A stretch of DNA of 64,000 nucleotides, from positions 1 through 64,000 of the forward strand of contig NZ_QMEA01000020.1 of the NCBI RefSeq assembly GCF_012912105.1. The letters run 5' to 3'. The position numbers and the translations under genes are program-made. Under the pieces are notes generated by a model. The model had not been told where the DNA came from and ran no database searches. It was given only the letters and a program-made list of their open reading frames with translations. The DNA is from Brasilonema sp. UFV-L1. Lineage in GTDB: Bacteria; Cyanobacteriota; Cyanobacteriia; Cyanobacteriales; Nostocaceae. Below are positions 8,725-18,773 of the stretch, in pieces. How positions within the stretch are numbered: position 1 is the stretch's first letter; each line of letters opens with the position of its first letter.

Positions 8725-8900
8725 CAAACAGGCGACTACCGTGCAGTTCCTGATGAGTTGAATATAGTTTCAAATATTGTATTAATATTTTTGAAGCGGT
8801 TTGTCTTTGCAAGACAAGCTGTTTTTTACACTATTGCTAATCTCTAGAGGTTCTTGGCTGTGGTTATGATAGCTCTTGTCAGGTGGATATCAGACCTGAT

Positions 8901-9002
8901 CAGGACTTACGTAAAGAAACCCGGTTTCTACAAAAAATCCTCTGTTTCGCAACCAAATATGAACAAAGAAACCGGTTTGGTGGCTGATGGTGCGTCAGTC
9001 CT
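8901..9002. mobile_element. Diverged MITE of the AGGACTTACGC family
   Basis: CAGGACTTACG at the left and an imperfect mirror (GCGTCAGTCCT) at the right bound about 100 bp, with GAAACCCGGTTTC inside. The flanks CCTGAT (8895-8900) and ACTGAT (9003-9008) match at five of six positions, consistent with an old 6-bp target duplication. It lies in the gene-free stretch 8725-9224, which otherwise shows nothing recognisable. Confidence 0.55.
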
Positions 9003-9224
9003 ACTGATTTTAACGTAGAAGGAACGAAACACACCTCTGTTGAGAAAATGAGAAAATGCATTCATGGAAAAAATGCACTAAAGTACGATACAAATCACTG
9101 ACAAATCATGAGATCATCAATTCAACCGTTGTCCTATCCCGTGATCAACACTCAATAGTCCGAAGTCTTAAAAAAAAACTAATAGCTGATGCTGATAATT
9201 CATGACTCAATCAAGTAAAAATTC

Positions 9225-10379
9225 ATGGCAAAAAAACTTCGTCGCTCGGCTAAAACTGTCACTAAAAATTATGACGAAAATGAATTCTATCACGAACCAG
9301 GAACCATACCAGGAACCATCATTATTTCCGCAGATGCTTCCCCACCCCAGATTAAATTGATTGACTATACAACTCGCGATTTTCTTCGTAAAGAAATCAC
9401 AACCCCCGAAGAGTGTGCTCCCTATCTAGATACAGAGTCTATTTCTTGGGTAGAAGTCCAAGGTTTAGGTAATGAAGACATTCTGCGACGACTGGGGAAG
9501 GTGTTTGATTTACATCCTTTGGTTTTAGAAGATATAGTCAATTTGGTAGAACGTCCAAAAATAGAAGAATATGAAGACCATTTGGTGATGATTTGCCGCA
9601 TGGTTGTGCCAAAGGAAAGAAAATATGGTTTTTATAGTGAACAGGTGAGTCTGGTGTTGGGGAAAAATTGCTTGCTCACAGTACAAGAGGAACCAGAACA
9701 TGATTGTTTAGAAGGAGTACGAGCACGAATTTGCAACAACAAAGGTATTATCCGTAAGCGTCAAACAGATTATTTAGCTTATTGTTTATTGGATGCAATT
9801 GTCGATGGTTTTTTTCCAGTTCTAGAACGTTATGGTGAGCGAATTGAAGACTTAGAAGAAGAAGTTATAGTAAATCCTTCACGGGAAACATTACAAAAAA
9901 TTTACCAACTTAGACGAGAATTGTTACAATTGCGCCGTTATATCTGGCCTCAACGGGATGCAATTAATTCTTTGATTCGCGATGGCAATGAACTTATCAG
10001 TGAAGAAGTGAGAATTTATTTGCGAGACTGTTACGATCATGCGGTGCAGGTAATGGATATGCTAGAAACTTACCGGGAACTTGCCACTGGGTTGATGGAT
10101 GTTTATCTTTCGGCAGTCAGTAACAGAATGAATGAAGTTATGAAGTTTTTGACAGTTATGTCATCAATTTTTATTCCGCTTACCTTTATTGCAGGAATTT
10201 ATGGTATGAACTTCAATACTGACAAATCACCTTGGAATATGCCTGAGTTGAATTGGTATTGGGGTTATGCCTCTTGTTTAGCATTGATGGCAGTAATTGC
10301 CCTTCTGTTAGTCTTCATATTCTGGCGAAGAGGCTGGTTTCAGAATTTTTCAACAATGAATCCTGATTCCAAGATTTGA
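9225..10379 (+). CDS. corA: CorA-family magnesium/cobalt transporter
   Basis: A 384-residue CorA channel for Mg2+ (and Co2+). It has a long N-terminal cytoplasmic alpha/beta domain, a stalk helix, then two C-terminal membrane segments. The signature YGMNF has GMN at 327-329, right after the first segment (VMSSIFIPLTFIAGI); the second segment is GYASCLALMAVIALLLVFIF. A basic tail follows. The length is normal for cyanobacterial CorA proteins with a GTIPGT-type N-terminal extension. The start is ATG 9225. No Mg2+-responsive leader was recognised in the 225 bp upstream. Confidence 0.95.
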   Translation: MAKKLRRSAKTVTKNYDENEFYHEPGTIPGTIIISADASPPQIKLIDYTTRDFLRKEITTPEECAPYLDTESISWVEVQGLGNEDILRRLGKVFDLHPLVLEDIVNLVERPKIEEYEDHLVMICRMVVPKERKYGFYSEQVSLVLGKNCLLTVQEEPEHDCLEGVRARICNNKGIIRKRQTDYLAYCLLDAIVDGFFPVLERYGERIEDLEEEVIVNPSRETLQKIYQLRRELLQLRRYIWPQRDAINSLIRDGNELISEEVRIYLRDCYDHAVQVMDMLETYRELATGLMDVYLSAVSNRMNEVMKFLTVMSSIFIPLTFIAGIYGMNFNTDKSPWNMPELNWYWGYASCLALMAVIALLLVFIFWRRGWFQNFSTMNPDSKI

Positions 10380-10435
10380 GATTGTCAGTCACTTGAATCT
10401 TCAAAATTAGTACAAAGGAGTTCATAAACTAAGTT

Positions 10436-11146
10436 ATGAGAAACGGCGACAATAATTTACTGATTTTGACGCTTTATATAATTGGTATTACTTACACCAT
10501 TAACCAAATGGTCGAATCAATTGCTGAACAAGTCAAGCTAGAATTCAATAAAGCATCTGTAGACGAACAACTGAAAGCCCAAAATCTGAAAGATAAGATT
10601 GGGATTAGTTTTGGCGGGCTGGCAAATACATTTGATATTGAAAAACCAAAATCTCTGTCGATTAATATTGAGAATAAATCTGAGGATGTAGCAATATACG
10701 TTGATTGGGATAATTGCGCTTTTGAAGAATTTGACGGAACCTCAAAGCGAGTCATTCGGATGTCACCAGATATCACCCGTGACTTAGGCGTATTTCAAAC
10801 CCCCAGTCTGATTGTTCCTAAAAAAACACTTAAAGAATCAGTTTCATCTGAAAGTGTTTTTCAATTCGATAAGCTATCTGGAACATACACAGCAACAAAA
10901 AACTCGGTAGCTAATGTCCTTAAATGGAAAACAAGTCCCGTTAGGGCACAAAGAATTGAATTTAACAAATTTATGAGCCGAAAACGCAACTTTGAGTTTT
11001 CACTAGATTTAGTGTTCCGGCTAGCCGAAACAAATGTGGGTGTAGCTCATGGTACCACTGCTCCTCCCCTTTGTATTGTCAAGTGTCCCTTCACTGTCAG
11101 AAAACTTCCCTGGACATATGCTCTACCTTGGAATAAAAGGCGCTAA
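10436..11146 (+). CDS. Hypothetical protein, 236 aa, one N-terminal membrane segment
   Basis: No family recognised. A hydrophobic stretch near the start (LLILTLYIIGITYTIN) is followed by a soluble, beta-rich region with motifs such as LSINIENKSEDVAIYVDWD, suggesting a membrane-anchored beta-sandwich. AAAGGAG lies 15 bp before ATG 10436. It follows corA by 56 bp on the same strand and precedes rnpB. The C-terminus ends in a basic WNKRR. Confidence 0.7.
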   Translation: MRNGDNNLLILTLYIIGITYTINQMVESIAEQVKLEFNKASVDEQLKAQNLKDKIGISFGGLANTFDIEKPKSLSINIENKSEDVAIYVDWDNCAFEEFDGTSKRVIRMSPDITRDLGVFQTPSLIVPKKTLKESVSSESVFQFDKLSGTYTATKNSVANVLKWKTSPVRAQRIEFNKFMSRKRNFEFSLDLVFRLAETNVGVAHGTTAPPLCIVKCPFTVRKLPWTYALPWNKRR

Positions 11147-11283
11147 AGTGAAACGACCAGTACACCTCGGCAAAAGTCAAAAGAAAGAACCAAGATTTTG
11201 TAAGTCTCTTAGGCATTCCAAATGGTTGGTTTATTTGGAGCGCGACGTACTAGTTCGGTCATTCAAAGATTACACTGGATATT

Positions 11284-11753
11284 AAGAGAGAGTAGGCGCA
11301 GGTGGTTACAGACTAGTTTCATTGAAACTCGTTTGAGGAAAGTCCGGACTCCCGAAAGACCAGACTTGCTGGATAACGTCCAGTGCGAGCGATCGCGAGG
11401 ATAGTGCCACAGAAACATACCGCCAGAATCAATTCAAAATTAAAAATTCAAAGGAGGGCTGCGCCCCGCTGCGCTAACAAAATGAATAATTTTTTGAATT
11501 GATTCTGGTAAGGGTGCAAAGGTGCGGTAAGAGCGCACCAGCGCGATCGAGAGATCGTGGCTCGGTAAACCCCGGTTGGGAGCAAGGTCGCAAGGAACTA
11601 TGGTTGGTCTTTTACCAGTTCCGCTAAAATAAGAGCCGCTAGAGGCGTTTGGTAACAAACGTCCCAGATAGATAACTACCCTCTTGATATAGGAAAGTCG
11701 TATGCCTTTCCATAGAAAGAGAACAGAACCCGGCTTACGTTCCGACTCTCTCC
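11284..11753 (+). ncRNA. rnpB: RNase P RNA (rnpB), cyanobacterial type A
   Basis: Catalytic RNA that removes the 5' leader from pre-tRNAs. Landmarks in order: GAGAGAGTAGGCG (P1), GAGGAAAGTCCGGACTCCC, AGACCAGACTTGCTGGATAA, CACAGAAACATACCGCC, GGTGCGGTAAGAGCGCACCA, GTAAACCCCGGTTGGGAGCA, CCCAGATAGATAACTACC, and CGGCTTACGTTCCGACTCTC closing P1. The P12 arm at 11423-11518 is expanded by a repeat (see findings). A T-run follows P1 (CTCTTTTTTG). rnc lies just downstream on the same strand, so two RNA-processing genes are neighbours. The ends are estimated from P1 pairing. Confidence 0.96.
11423..11518 (+). repeat. Repeat-expanded P12 arm inside rnpB
   Basis: A perfect 17-bp stem, CCAGAATCAATTCAAAA with its exact complement ending at 11518, encloses repeat-like sequence with a GGGCTGCGCCCCGCTGCGC hairpin. 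Short tandem repeats in P12 have been reported for heterocystous cyanobacteria, so this supports both the RNA identification and the taxonomic placement. Confidence 0.7.
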
Positions 11754-11893
11754 CTCTTTTTTGTCCTTTGTTATTTGTCCTTAGTATGATTGTTAATCAG
11801 CAATGACTAATGACTCATGACTAATGAACGGCAGGAGGTGTTTTATGCCGGGGAACCCTAGTCGAGCACTGCCTTCTAATAACTAATAACTCA

Positions 11894-12613
11894 ATGAGCA
11901 TTGCTTATCCACGCCGTCAACGACAACTTGAAAGCTTAGTCAGAAAATTAGGTCTATCGGCAGATGCGCCCATAAAGTGGCAACTGATGGACTTGGCGCT
12001 GACTCATCCCACTGTCTCCGAGTCAGAAAATTATGAACATTTGGAGTTTGTCGGTGATGCAGTCGTGCGATTAGTGGCAGCTATTGTGCTATGGGAAAAT
12101 TATCCCAATTGTCCAGTGGGAGATTTTGCAGCTATTCGTTCAGTGTTGGTGAGCGATCGCATTCTCGCCCAACTAGCCAGAGAATACGGCTTAGAGTTAC
12201 ATTTACTAGTTGCAGGTAGTGCGACTGCTGATAAAGTTGGTCAAGAGTCAAGACTAGCTGATGCCTTTGAAGCAGTTTTAGGCGCTCTTTATTTGAGTAC
12301 AAACAATCTCGAACTCATCCGCTGTTGGCTAGATCCTCACTTCAAACAACTTGCAGCAGAAATTCGCCTCGATCCGGCTAGATTTAACTATAAAGCCGCT
12401 CTGCAAGAATGGACTCAAGCTAAGTATAAAGTCTTACCTGAATATCGAGTTGTGGAAATGAATCAACCGCAGCATAATCAAGAACGTTTCCTTGCTGAGG
12501 TATGGCTACACGGACAAAAGCTTGGTGAAGGAAAAGGACGTTCTATCAAAGCTTCTGAACAAGCTGCAGCCAAAATTGCTTTTTTATCACTTGAAAATCA
12601 GGAAAAATCCTGA
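11894..12613 (+). CDS. rnc: Ribonuclease III
   Basis: Double-strand-specific endoribonuclease for rRNA and mRNA processing, 239 residues. The catalytic signature is EHLEFVGDAVV (about 49-59), a slight variant of the usual HERLEFLGDSVL. The second acidic patch is LADAFEAVLGALYL (about 121-134). A dsRNA-binding domain occupies about 160-235 (NYKAALQEW, GEGKGRSIKASEQAAAKIA). It starts at ATG 11894, preceded by heptamer repeats. Cyanobacteria often have more than one RNase III. Confidence 0.94.
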   Translation: MSIAYPRRQRQLESLVRKLGLSADAPIKWQLMDLALTHPTVSESENYEHLEFVGDAVVRLVAAIVLWENYPNCPVGDFAAIRSVLVSDRILAQLAREYGLELHLLVAGSATADKVGQESRLADAFEAVLGALYLSTNNLELIRCWLDPHFKQLAAEIRLDPARFNYKAALQEWTQAKYKVLPEYRVVEMNQPQHNQERFLAEVWLHGQKLGEGKGRSIKASEQAAAKIAFLSLENQEKS

Positions 12614-12712
12614 AATGAAACAAGAGATGATACACTGATAAGTTGTTAGTTGTCCTTTGTCCTACACAATGGGAAGCCGCCCTCCGGGCGTTTACATCAT
12701 TTGTGAATCGCT

Positions 12713-12772
12713 AATGACCCTTCGGGTTCGCCAGATGCCTGCGGAGGGAAACCCTCCCGCAGCACTGGTCTC
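12713..12772. repeat. Short copy of GC-rich repeat family B
   Basis: Read on the minus strand it begins GTGAGACCAGTGCTGCGGGA and ends CGAAGGGTCATTAG. These are the same termini as the 1860-2070 copy, but the inside is almost completely missing. ATGACTC heptamers flank it, and the last of them provides the ATG of the downstream gene. Confidence 0.7.
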
Positions 12773-12797
12773 ACTAGTGACTAATGACTCATGACTC

Positions 12798-13871
12798 ATG
12801 ACTAAGAAAATAAAAATTGCAGTCGTTGGTGTTGGACGTTGGGGCGTCCATTTGCTGAGAAATTTTTTAGAACATCCGCAAGCAAGTGTGGTAGCGGTAG
12901 TCGATCCGAACCCAGAACGTTTGATGGTAGTCAAACAGCAATATCACTTAGATGACGAAGTTCTACTGATAACCGAGTGGAAAGCGCTAAAGCAAGTCGC
13001 GGGGTTAGATGCAGTCGTCATCGCTACCCCCGCGAGCACACATTACTTGTTAATTACCGATGCTTTGCGTTGGGGTTACCACGTTTTAGCAGAAAAACCT
13101 TTAACTCTTAACCCAGCAGAATGTCGAGAATTATACCAGCTTGCTCAAAAACAGCAACGACAACTGATAGTTGACCACACCTACTTATTTCACCCAGCAG
13201 TTTCGCGAGGGAAAGCTGTTGTACAAGCAAATCAATTAGGTGATTTACGTTATGGTTACGCAACCCGAACTCATTTAGGACCAGTTCGCCAAGATGTTGA
13301 TGCACTCTGGGACTTAGCGATTCACGATATTGCCATTTTTAATTCTTGGCTAAATCAAATTCCCGTAAAAGTGCAAGCAACGGGTACAGTATGGCTACAA
13401 CGAGGTGGGGAGAGTGCAAACTCTCATTCACCAGATCACCCGATCACCCCATCAAGTTTATCCGACCTAGTGTGGGCAATCCTCACATATCCGAACAATT
13501 TTCAAGCGTATATTCACTTATGTTGGCTCAATCCTGATAAACAACGACGACTAAGTATTGTTGGAAGTCTTGGCAGTCTGATTTTTGACGAAATGTCTCC
13601 TACCTCACCTTTGACCATACAACACGGCGAATTTGAACGCCAGGGAAACCAATTTATTCCTGTGAATCAGAAGCAACAAGTACTGGAAATAGAAATAGGT
13701 GAACCATTACGGCGAGTGTGCAATCACTTTATCACTTGTATTCTTGAGAATACTTGCTCAGAGGTTTCTTCTGGCTTGGTAGGTACGCAATTAGTGGAAA
13801 TTCTTACTGCTTTAACACAATCTCTTGAGAAAGGTGGTCAGCCTATTTTTTTGAATGCAAATCAAGACTGA
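12798..13871 (+). CDS. Gfo/Idh/MocA-family oxidoreductase
   Basis: NAD(P)-dependent dehydrogenase of the glucose-fructose oxidoreductase family, 357 residues. The N-terminal Rossmann motif is VVGVGRWGVHLLRN (9-22), the conserved Lys-Pro is in LAEKPLTLNP (about 94-103), and the C-terminal alpha/beta domain includes DLAIHDIAIFNSWL. The substrate is unknown; sugars or cyclitols are usual. The ATG at 12798 lies within heptamer repeat DNA with no clear ribosome binding site. It converges with the kinase gene that ends at 13876. Confidence 0.88.
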   Translation: MTKKIKIAVVGVGRWGVHLLRNFLEHPQASVVAVVDPNPERLMVVKQQYHLDDEVLLITEWKALKQVAGLDAVVIATPASTHYLLITDALRWGYHVLAEKPLTLNPAECRELYQLAQKQQRQLIVDHTYLFHPAVSRGKAVVQANQLGDLRYGYATRTHLGPVRQDVDALWDLAIHDIAIFNSWLNQIPVKVQATGTVWLQRGGESANSHSPDHPITPSSLSDLVWAILTYPNNFQAYIHLCWLNPDKQRRLSIVGSLGSLIFDEMSPTSPLTIQHGEFERQGNQFIPVNQKQQVLEIEIGEPLRRVCNHFITCILENTCSEVSSGLVGTQLVEILTALTQSLEKGGQPIFLNANQD

Positions 13872-13875
13872 AATT

Positions 13876-15903
13876 CTACAACTTTACATTTTGTATACTC
13901 AATTTTGAATTTTGTAATTCCTTGTTCAAGATAGACGAGAAGCGTTTTTTTTTCAAGGTCACTTCTTCTGCTGCTTGCTTTGCTCCTCTGACTGCTTGCT
14001 CTCCGGAAGAAAGACTCAGGTTTTCTGGATCTTTTTTTCCTCCTGCGCCTGGTAAGAGTGAACCATCAATTAAGGGCAAAGTTACTGTGATTGTCGTGCC
14101 TTGATCAAGACCTGGACTCTCAAGAGTAATAGTACCTCCCATCAGTTCGATTAAATTTCGTGAAATAGCAAGTCCTAGTCCTGTACCACCAAACTTACGT
14201 GAACCATCTACCATCACGAAAGGACGAAAGAGTTTTTGCTGTTGAGCTGGATCAATCCCTATACCTGTATCTGTAACAGAGATAATGACTTCAGATTTAT
14301 CATCCTTACGTTGAATTTCTGTCGAGATTGTAATGCTTCCCTGTTCGGTAAACTTAGTTGCATTACCAATGACATTAATCAGAACTTGTTTGAGCTTTGC
14401 TGCATCAGCATTCACTGGAATGATTTCATTTAGCTGCGGAATATTTAACTGCAAACCTTTTTGTTGAACATTAATTGATTGTATGTTAATGACTTCTTTT
14501 AAAACTTGCCGAAGATCAATAGGTTGCAAAACGACTGAAAGCTTTCCTGCTTCTATTTTGGAAATATCAAGTAATTCATTAATAATGCCCAATAGGTGAA
14601 TGGCTGTGTCATCAGCACGCTTGAGAAACTCCAATTCTTCTTCGCGATCATCACACATACCATCTCGAACCAGACGAACACAATTAATGATGGTGTTGAG
14701 TGGATTTCTCAATTCATGGGAAGTTGTCGCTAAAAACTGAGTTTTAACCTGGTTGGCAGTTTTTGCTTCTTTCCATGCTATTTCTAATTCTTCTGCCCAA
14801 TCTTTCAATCGCTCAACCATTTGCTCAAGTGCTTGCGCTAATTGGTTAAACTCTCGAATTTTGAAGTTGTGAGGAATTGGTTCTACTGATTGGTTTGAGT
14901 GAAGATTTATGGCGTAGTCTCGTAATTGTTCTACAGGACGTGCCAAATAACGAGCTAAATACAGCGACGCTAAAAGACTTGCGCCAATTAAACCTGATGT
15001 TAAAACAATCAGAATAAGTTTTATTCCCTTAAGACCATACAAAGCATTATCCAAATCTGTAACAGCTATAATAACCAATTTTTTCTGTTGCCCGTCTGTT
15101 AAAGGACTGGGAATAGCAGTATAGCCAGCAAGTAATTCTTCACCTTCATTTTCAAAAAAGAAATGCAGAAAATATTTCTTCCCTGCTAGAGCAGTTCTGA
15201 CAATTTTTTTGAGTCGCGCAGCATCTGTATGTTGAGCTATATTTGTCCCAACACGATTAGCAATTGGGTGTGCCAAAATTGTTCCATCATCAGCAATCAC
15301 CATTGTAGAGCCTGTTAGCAAGCCAGGTTTATTACTCGTTTTTTCTTGCAGTATTGTCGAACGAAATATCAAAGCATAACGTAAATCTCCCATATGATCG
15401 TAGATGGGAGTTGATAATAGTAATCGCAGTTGATTTGGGAAGTTTCTTCTACCTGTTGTTCCTACTTTTGGTGGTAATACCGCCTCGACATTAATCCCAT
15501 CACTGGGTACAGGAAATTTTAATTCACCAATTGGTTGCTCACCGCAAGTACTCGCGACAACGTCACCGCTTTGTGGATTTGTCAGTTGAATGCACTCTAT
15601 TTGCCTTGGTAGTTGTTGGACTATTTGATTGAGAAATCGTTTGACTTCAAGACGCGAACCTGTCTGGATAACCATTGTTTGACTAGCACTGAGTAAATTT
15701 GCTTTTAAGGCTGCGCTCGTCTCTACAATTTTCTCACCTTTGATAATGGCACTTTCTGTTAAATTTTGACGGGCGGTTTCCAGAAGGCTAGAACGCGCTT
15801 TTTTATAGGCTACAATTTCCCCTATCAGTAACACTGGAACCAACAGAAGCAAAATTTTTGATACTAAAATCCGACGAAAGGATGATTGACGGGGTTTAGC
15901 CAT
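13876..15903 (-). CDS. Membrane sensor histidine kinase (extracytoplasmic dCACHE-like, HAMP, HisKA, HATPase)
   Basis: A 675-residue membrane kinase. TM1 is at about 13-30 ([20 protein letters not shown]). A roughly 260-residue periplasmic region follows, with a CACHE-like repeat ([14 protein letters not shown]). TM2 is at about 300-322, then HAMP ([15 protein letters not shown]), a coiled coil, HisKA with the phospho-His in [11 protein letters not shown], and HATPase with N box [17 protein letters not shown] and [11 protein letters not shown] roughly 60-residue low-complexity tail follows. No response regulator is adjacent, so the partner is elsewhere. The ligand is unknown. Confidence 0.9.
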   Translation of the reverse strand: MAKPRQSSFRRILVSKILLLLVPVLLIGEIVAYKKARSSLLETARQNLTESAIIKGEKIVETSAALKANLLSASQTMVIQTGSRLEVKRFLNQIVQQLPRQIECIQLTNPQSGDVVASTCGEQPIGELKFPVPSDGINVEAVLPPKVGTTGRRNFPNQLRLLLSTPIYDHMGDLRYALIFRSTILQEKTSNKPGLLTGSTMVIADDGTILAHPIANRVGTNIAQHTDAARLKKIVRTALAGKKYFLHFFFENEGEELLAGYTAIPSPLTDGQQKKLVIIAVTDLDNALYGLKGIKLILIVLTSGLIGASLLASLYLARYLARPVEQLRDYAINLHSNQSVEPIPHNFKIREFNQLAQALEQMVERLKDWAEELEIAWKEAKTANQVKTQFLATTSHELRNPLNTIINCVRLVRDGMCDDREEELEFLKRADDTAIHLLGIINELLDISKIEAGKLSVVLQPIDLRQVLKEVINIQSINVQQKGLQLNIPQLNEIIPVNADAAKLKQVLINVIGNATKFTEQGSITISTEIQRKDDKSEVIISVTDTGIGIDPAQQQKLFRPFVMVDGSRKFGGTGLGLAISRNLIELMGGTITLESPGLDQGTTITVTLPLIDGSLLPGAGGKKDPENLSLSSGEQAVRGAKQAAEEVTLKKKRFSSILNKELQNSKLSIQNVKL

Positions 15904-16191
15904 CGGAAGTCTCTCTTAGTATGTGCCAATCACAACAGTAATCCTAGGTAATTAAAGCAGCTAGTGTCGTTGAGTTCTCCAAATCTTATTTCATAACCAT
16001 ATTAAACATATAAAGCAATTTCATATCAAAAAGAAGCCTAGAATACAAACACTCTTAGATACTAGCTGATAAGTGCGAATATTGTTGCATATAAATACTA
16101 GAGATGAAATCGGGAGAAATGAGGTTTTCACTATTACTATTTCTGAGGATTAACATTCCGTATAAAAAGCAAAAATTATCAGACCACCCCA

Positions 16192-16884
16192 ATGGTACAA
16201 CATCGTCCACATACCACTGTCGTTTTGGCGATGAGTGCAGACGGTAAAATAGCTGATGTGAGGCGATCGCCTGCTCGGTTTGGTTCCAAAACGGACATTG
16301 CACATCTGGAGGAACAAATCGCCTTAGCTGATGCTGTTTTATTTGGTGCTGGGACTCTGCGCGCCTACGGTACAACGCTAACTATATCGCACCCACAACT
16401 GCTGCAACAACGAACTCAAGCGGGAAAGCCTTCCCAACCTGTTCATATACTTATTACACATTCTGCTAACCTTAATCCGGAAATACGATTCTTTCAGCAG
16501 CCAGTCAAGCGTTGGTTAATGACGACAACAACAGGAGCACTTTTTTGGAAACAACGCCCAGAATTTGAGCAAATTTTGGCTTTTGAAACACCAACCGCAA
16601 AAGTTGACATTCGTGCAGCTTTACAACATTTAACAACTTTGGGTATCAAACGCTTAGCTGTCTTGGGTGGCGGTGAGTTAGTCGCTTCCATGCTAGAACT
16701 AGATTTGATTGATGAATTTTGGCTCACCATTTGTCCGTTGCTTATAGGCGGTTCTACAGCACCGACACCAGTAGAAGGACGTGGATTTTTCGCTTTCGTG
16801 GCTCCCCGTCTACAATTGCTGGAAGTTGTCACAGTTGAACAGGAAGTCTTTGTGCATTATCGGCTGCAACGACCGACAGATTAG
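16192..16884 (+). CDS. RibD C-terminal domain reductase
   Basis: A 230-residue stand-alone RibD_C domain (5-amino-6-(5-phosphoribosylamino)uracil reductase fold, DHFR-like). Motifs are VVLAMSADGKIAD (about 10-22), DAVLFGAGTLRAYG (about 48-61), VLGGGELVASML and ICPLLIGGSTAPT. In riboflavin synthesis this domain reduces the ribosyl group using NADPH. No deaminase domain is present, so it may be the reductase of a split pathway or an unrelated pteridine reductase. Followed by the FemAB-like gene about 50 bp on. Confidence 0.88.
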   Translation: MVQHRPHTTVVLAMSADGKIADVRRSPARFGSKTDIAHLEEQIALADAVLFGAGTLRAYGTTLTISHPQLLQQRTQAGKPSQPVHILITHSANLNPEIRFFQQPVKRWLMTTTTGALFWKQRPEFEQILAFETPTAKVDIRAALQHLTTLGIKRLAVLGGGELVASMLELDLIDEFWLTICPLLIGGSTAPTPVEGRGFFAFVAPRLQLLEVVTVEQEVFVHYRLQRPTD

Positions 16885-16933
16885 TTTAGTCTAAATAAAG
16901 TTTGTGCTAAATTTTGTATCTTTAAAACCTCTA

Positions 16934-18127
16934 ATGGTGGAACAACTGCAACCTCGCTATTCTGTCGCTTGGATTAACAAAATTGCTGAAATCCCCCAAG
17001 AGGCGTGGGATGCTTTAGCATTGTCACTCAAAACTCCATTTTTAGAGTGGGAGTGGCTGAAAAATCTCGAAACCTCTCAAAGTGCTACAGCTAACACTGG
17101 TTGGTTACCAAATCACTTAACTGTATGGCGAGACAGAACCTTGATTGCTGCTGCCCCACTATACTTGAAGGGACACAGTTCTGGTGAATTTGTTTTTGAC
17201 CACCAGTGGGCAGAGTTAGCACAACGCATTGGTGTTAAATACTACCCAAAAATGCTGGGAATGACTCCATTTACCCCAGCCGAAGGCTATCGATTCTTAA
17301 TTGCGCCAGGGGAAGATGAAGATGAGATGACAGCATTGATGGTACATGAGATTGATGCTTTCTGCATCAAACACCGTATCTCTGGCTGTCATTTTCTCTA
17401 TGTCGATCCCGAATGGCGTCCAATTTTAGAACGCCAAGGCTTCACAGCTTGGCTACACCACAGCTACATCTGGGAAAATCTTGGGTTTAACAATTTTGAT
17501 GACTACTTGGGAGTGTTCAACGCCAACCAGCGCCGTAACATTAAGCGTGAACGCAAAGCCGTGGAAAAGGCTGGCTTGAAAATACAACCTCTGACTGGAG
17601 ATGAAATTCCCAAGTCACTGTTTGCTTTGATGTATGAGTTCTACGCTGACACCTGTGATAAATTTGGCTGGTGGGGTAGTAAATACTTAACCAAGAAATT
17701 TTTTGAACAGCTACACACACATTATCGCCATCGGGTTGTATTTTTCGCCGCATACACAGAGCAGGATAACCGTCAACCAGTAGGGATGTCTTTTTGTTTG
17801 TTTAAAGGCGACAGGATGTATGGACGCTACTGGGGTTCTTTTCAAGAGATAGATTGCTTGCATTTTGATGCTTGCTATTATGCACCGATAGAGTGGGCGA
17901 TCGCCAACGGTATCCAAATTTTTGATCCAGGTGCTGGTGGACGCCACAAAAAACGTCGCGGCTTTCCTGCATCTGGTAATCACAGTTTGCACCGCTTTTA
18001 TAATGGTCGCTTAGCACAAATTCTGCAACATTACATCAGTGAAGTGAATGAACTCGAACAGCAGGAGATTTCAGCTATAAATGCCGAGTTGCCTTTTACA
18101 AAGGAAAGTCAACCACCAAAATCTTAA
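16934..18127 (+). CDS. FemAB/GNAT-like protein (COG3146, peptidogalycan family)
   Basis: A 397-residue protein of the GNAT-fold COG3146/DUF482 family. Typical pieces are TPFLEWEWLKNLE near the N-terminus, FVFDHQWAELAQRIG, FNANQRRNIKRERKAVE, GWWGSKYLTKKFFEQL and IQIFDPGAGGRHKKRRGF. The molecular role is not established; acyl or aminoacyl transfer is suspected. ATG 16934 (MVEQLQPRYSVAW) is preferred over a GTG ten codons earlier. It probably shares a transcript with the RibD-like gene. Confidence 0.85.
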   Translation: MVEQLQPRYSVAWINKIAEIPQEAWDALALSLKTPFLEWEWLKNLETSQSATANTGWLPNHLTVWRDRTLIAAAPLYLKGHSSGEFVFDHQWAELAQRIGVKYYPKMLGMTPFTPAEGYRFLIAPGEDEDEMTALMVHEIDAFCIKHRISGCHFLYVDPEWRPILERQGFTAWLHHSYIWENLGFNNFDDYLGVFNANQRRNIKRERKAVEKAGLKIQPLTGDEIPKSLFALMYEFYADTCDKFGWWGSKYLTKKFFEQLHTHYRHRVVFFAAYTEQDNRQPVGMSFCLFKGDRMYGRYWGSFQEIDCLHFDACYYAPIEWAIANGIQIFDPGAGGRHKKRRGFPASGNHSLHRFYNGRLAQILQHYISEVNELEQQEISAINAELPFTKESQPPKS

Positions 18128-18193
18128 GAATGCTCAGGAAGATAAGAATTACACTTGAGAAGGGGTCAAAAGCCCTAAGAAAAGTTAATTTCT

Positions 18194-18586
18194 ATGGTGA
18201 TTATGGATTTGACTGTTGAAGGCTTAGCAGCAATTGACGACAAACTTTCTCAGCGTCACATTGACCTTGATCCCGGTGGGTATTTCATTATTTATCTAAA
18301 TCGGGAAGAAGGATTAATTTATGCTAAGCATTTCACGAATGTGATTGATGAACGTGGTTTAGCTGTTGATCCGGAAACTGGACAAGTCATACCCGCACGA
18401 GGAAAGGTAGAACGCACTCACACAACCGTATTTAGTGCAAGAACAGCAAAGCAAATGTGTGTGAAAATTTTTGAAGAACAACAGCCCCCTCCTGTGACTC
18501 AGTTAACCCATGCGGCTTATTTGGGTCGCGAGTTTGTTCGAGCTGAGATTTCCCTTGTGACAGGGCAAGATTATGTCCAAGATTAA
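18194..18586 (+). CDS. DUF4346 family protein
   Basis: A 130-residue cyanobacterial protein of the DUF4346 type. Conserved parts are RHIDLDPGGYFIIYL, HFTNVIDERGLAVDPETG, ARTAKQMCVKIFE and HAAYLGREFVRAE. Related domains occur in MtrA-like methyltransferase subunits, but the function in cyanobacteria is unknown. The start is ATG 18194. It is the last of three plus-strand genes from 16192. Confidence 0.8.
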   Translation: MVIMDLTVEGLAAIDDKLSQRHIDLDPGGYFIIYLNREEGLIYAKHFTNVIDERGLAVDPETGQVIPARGKVERTHTTVFSARTAKQMCVKIFEEQQPPPVTQLTHAAYLGREFVRAEISLVTGQDYVQD

Positions 18587-18773
18587 AACAGTACACAGTT
18601 ATCAGTACACAGTAAACAGTGAAGGAGTCAGGAGTCAGGAGCGGAGCAAGGAAAGCTCCGCCTCCGGTCAGAAGTCAGAATAAAAGAGTTAATTGATTCT
18701 TCTATTCTGAATTCTGGATTCAGCAATACTGAATACTTCTTCAAACTGATAACTGATAACTGATAACCGATAA
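18587..18773. repeat. Intergenic STRR array
   Basis: Heptamer-type short tandem repeats (ACAGTACACAGTTATCAGT, GGAGTCAGGAGTCAGGAG, CTGATAACTGATAACTGATAA) surround a GGAGC...GCTCC hairpin unit of the type seen at 8210 and 27673. No gene is visible. It separates two convergent genes and could act in termination. Confidence 0.65.
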
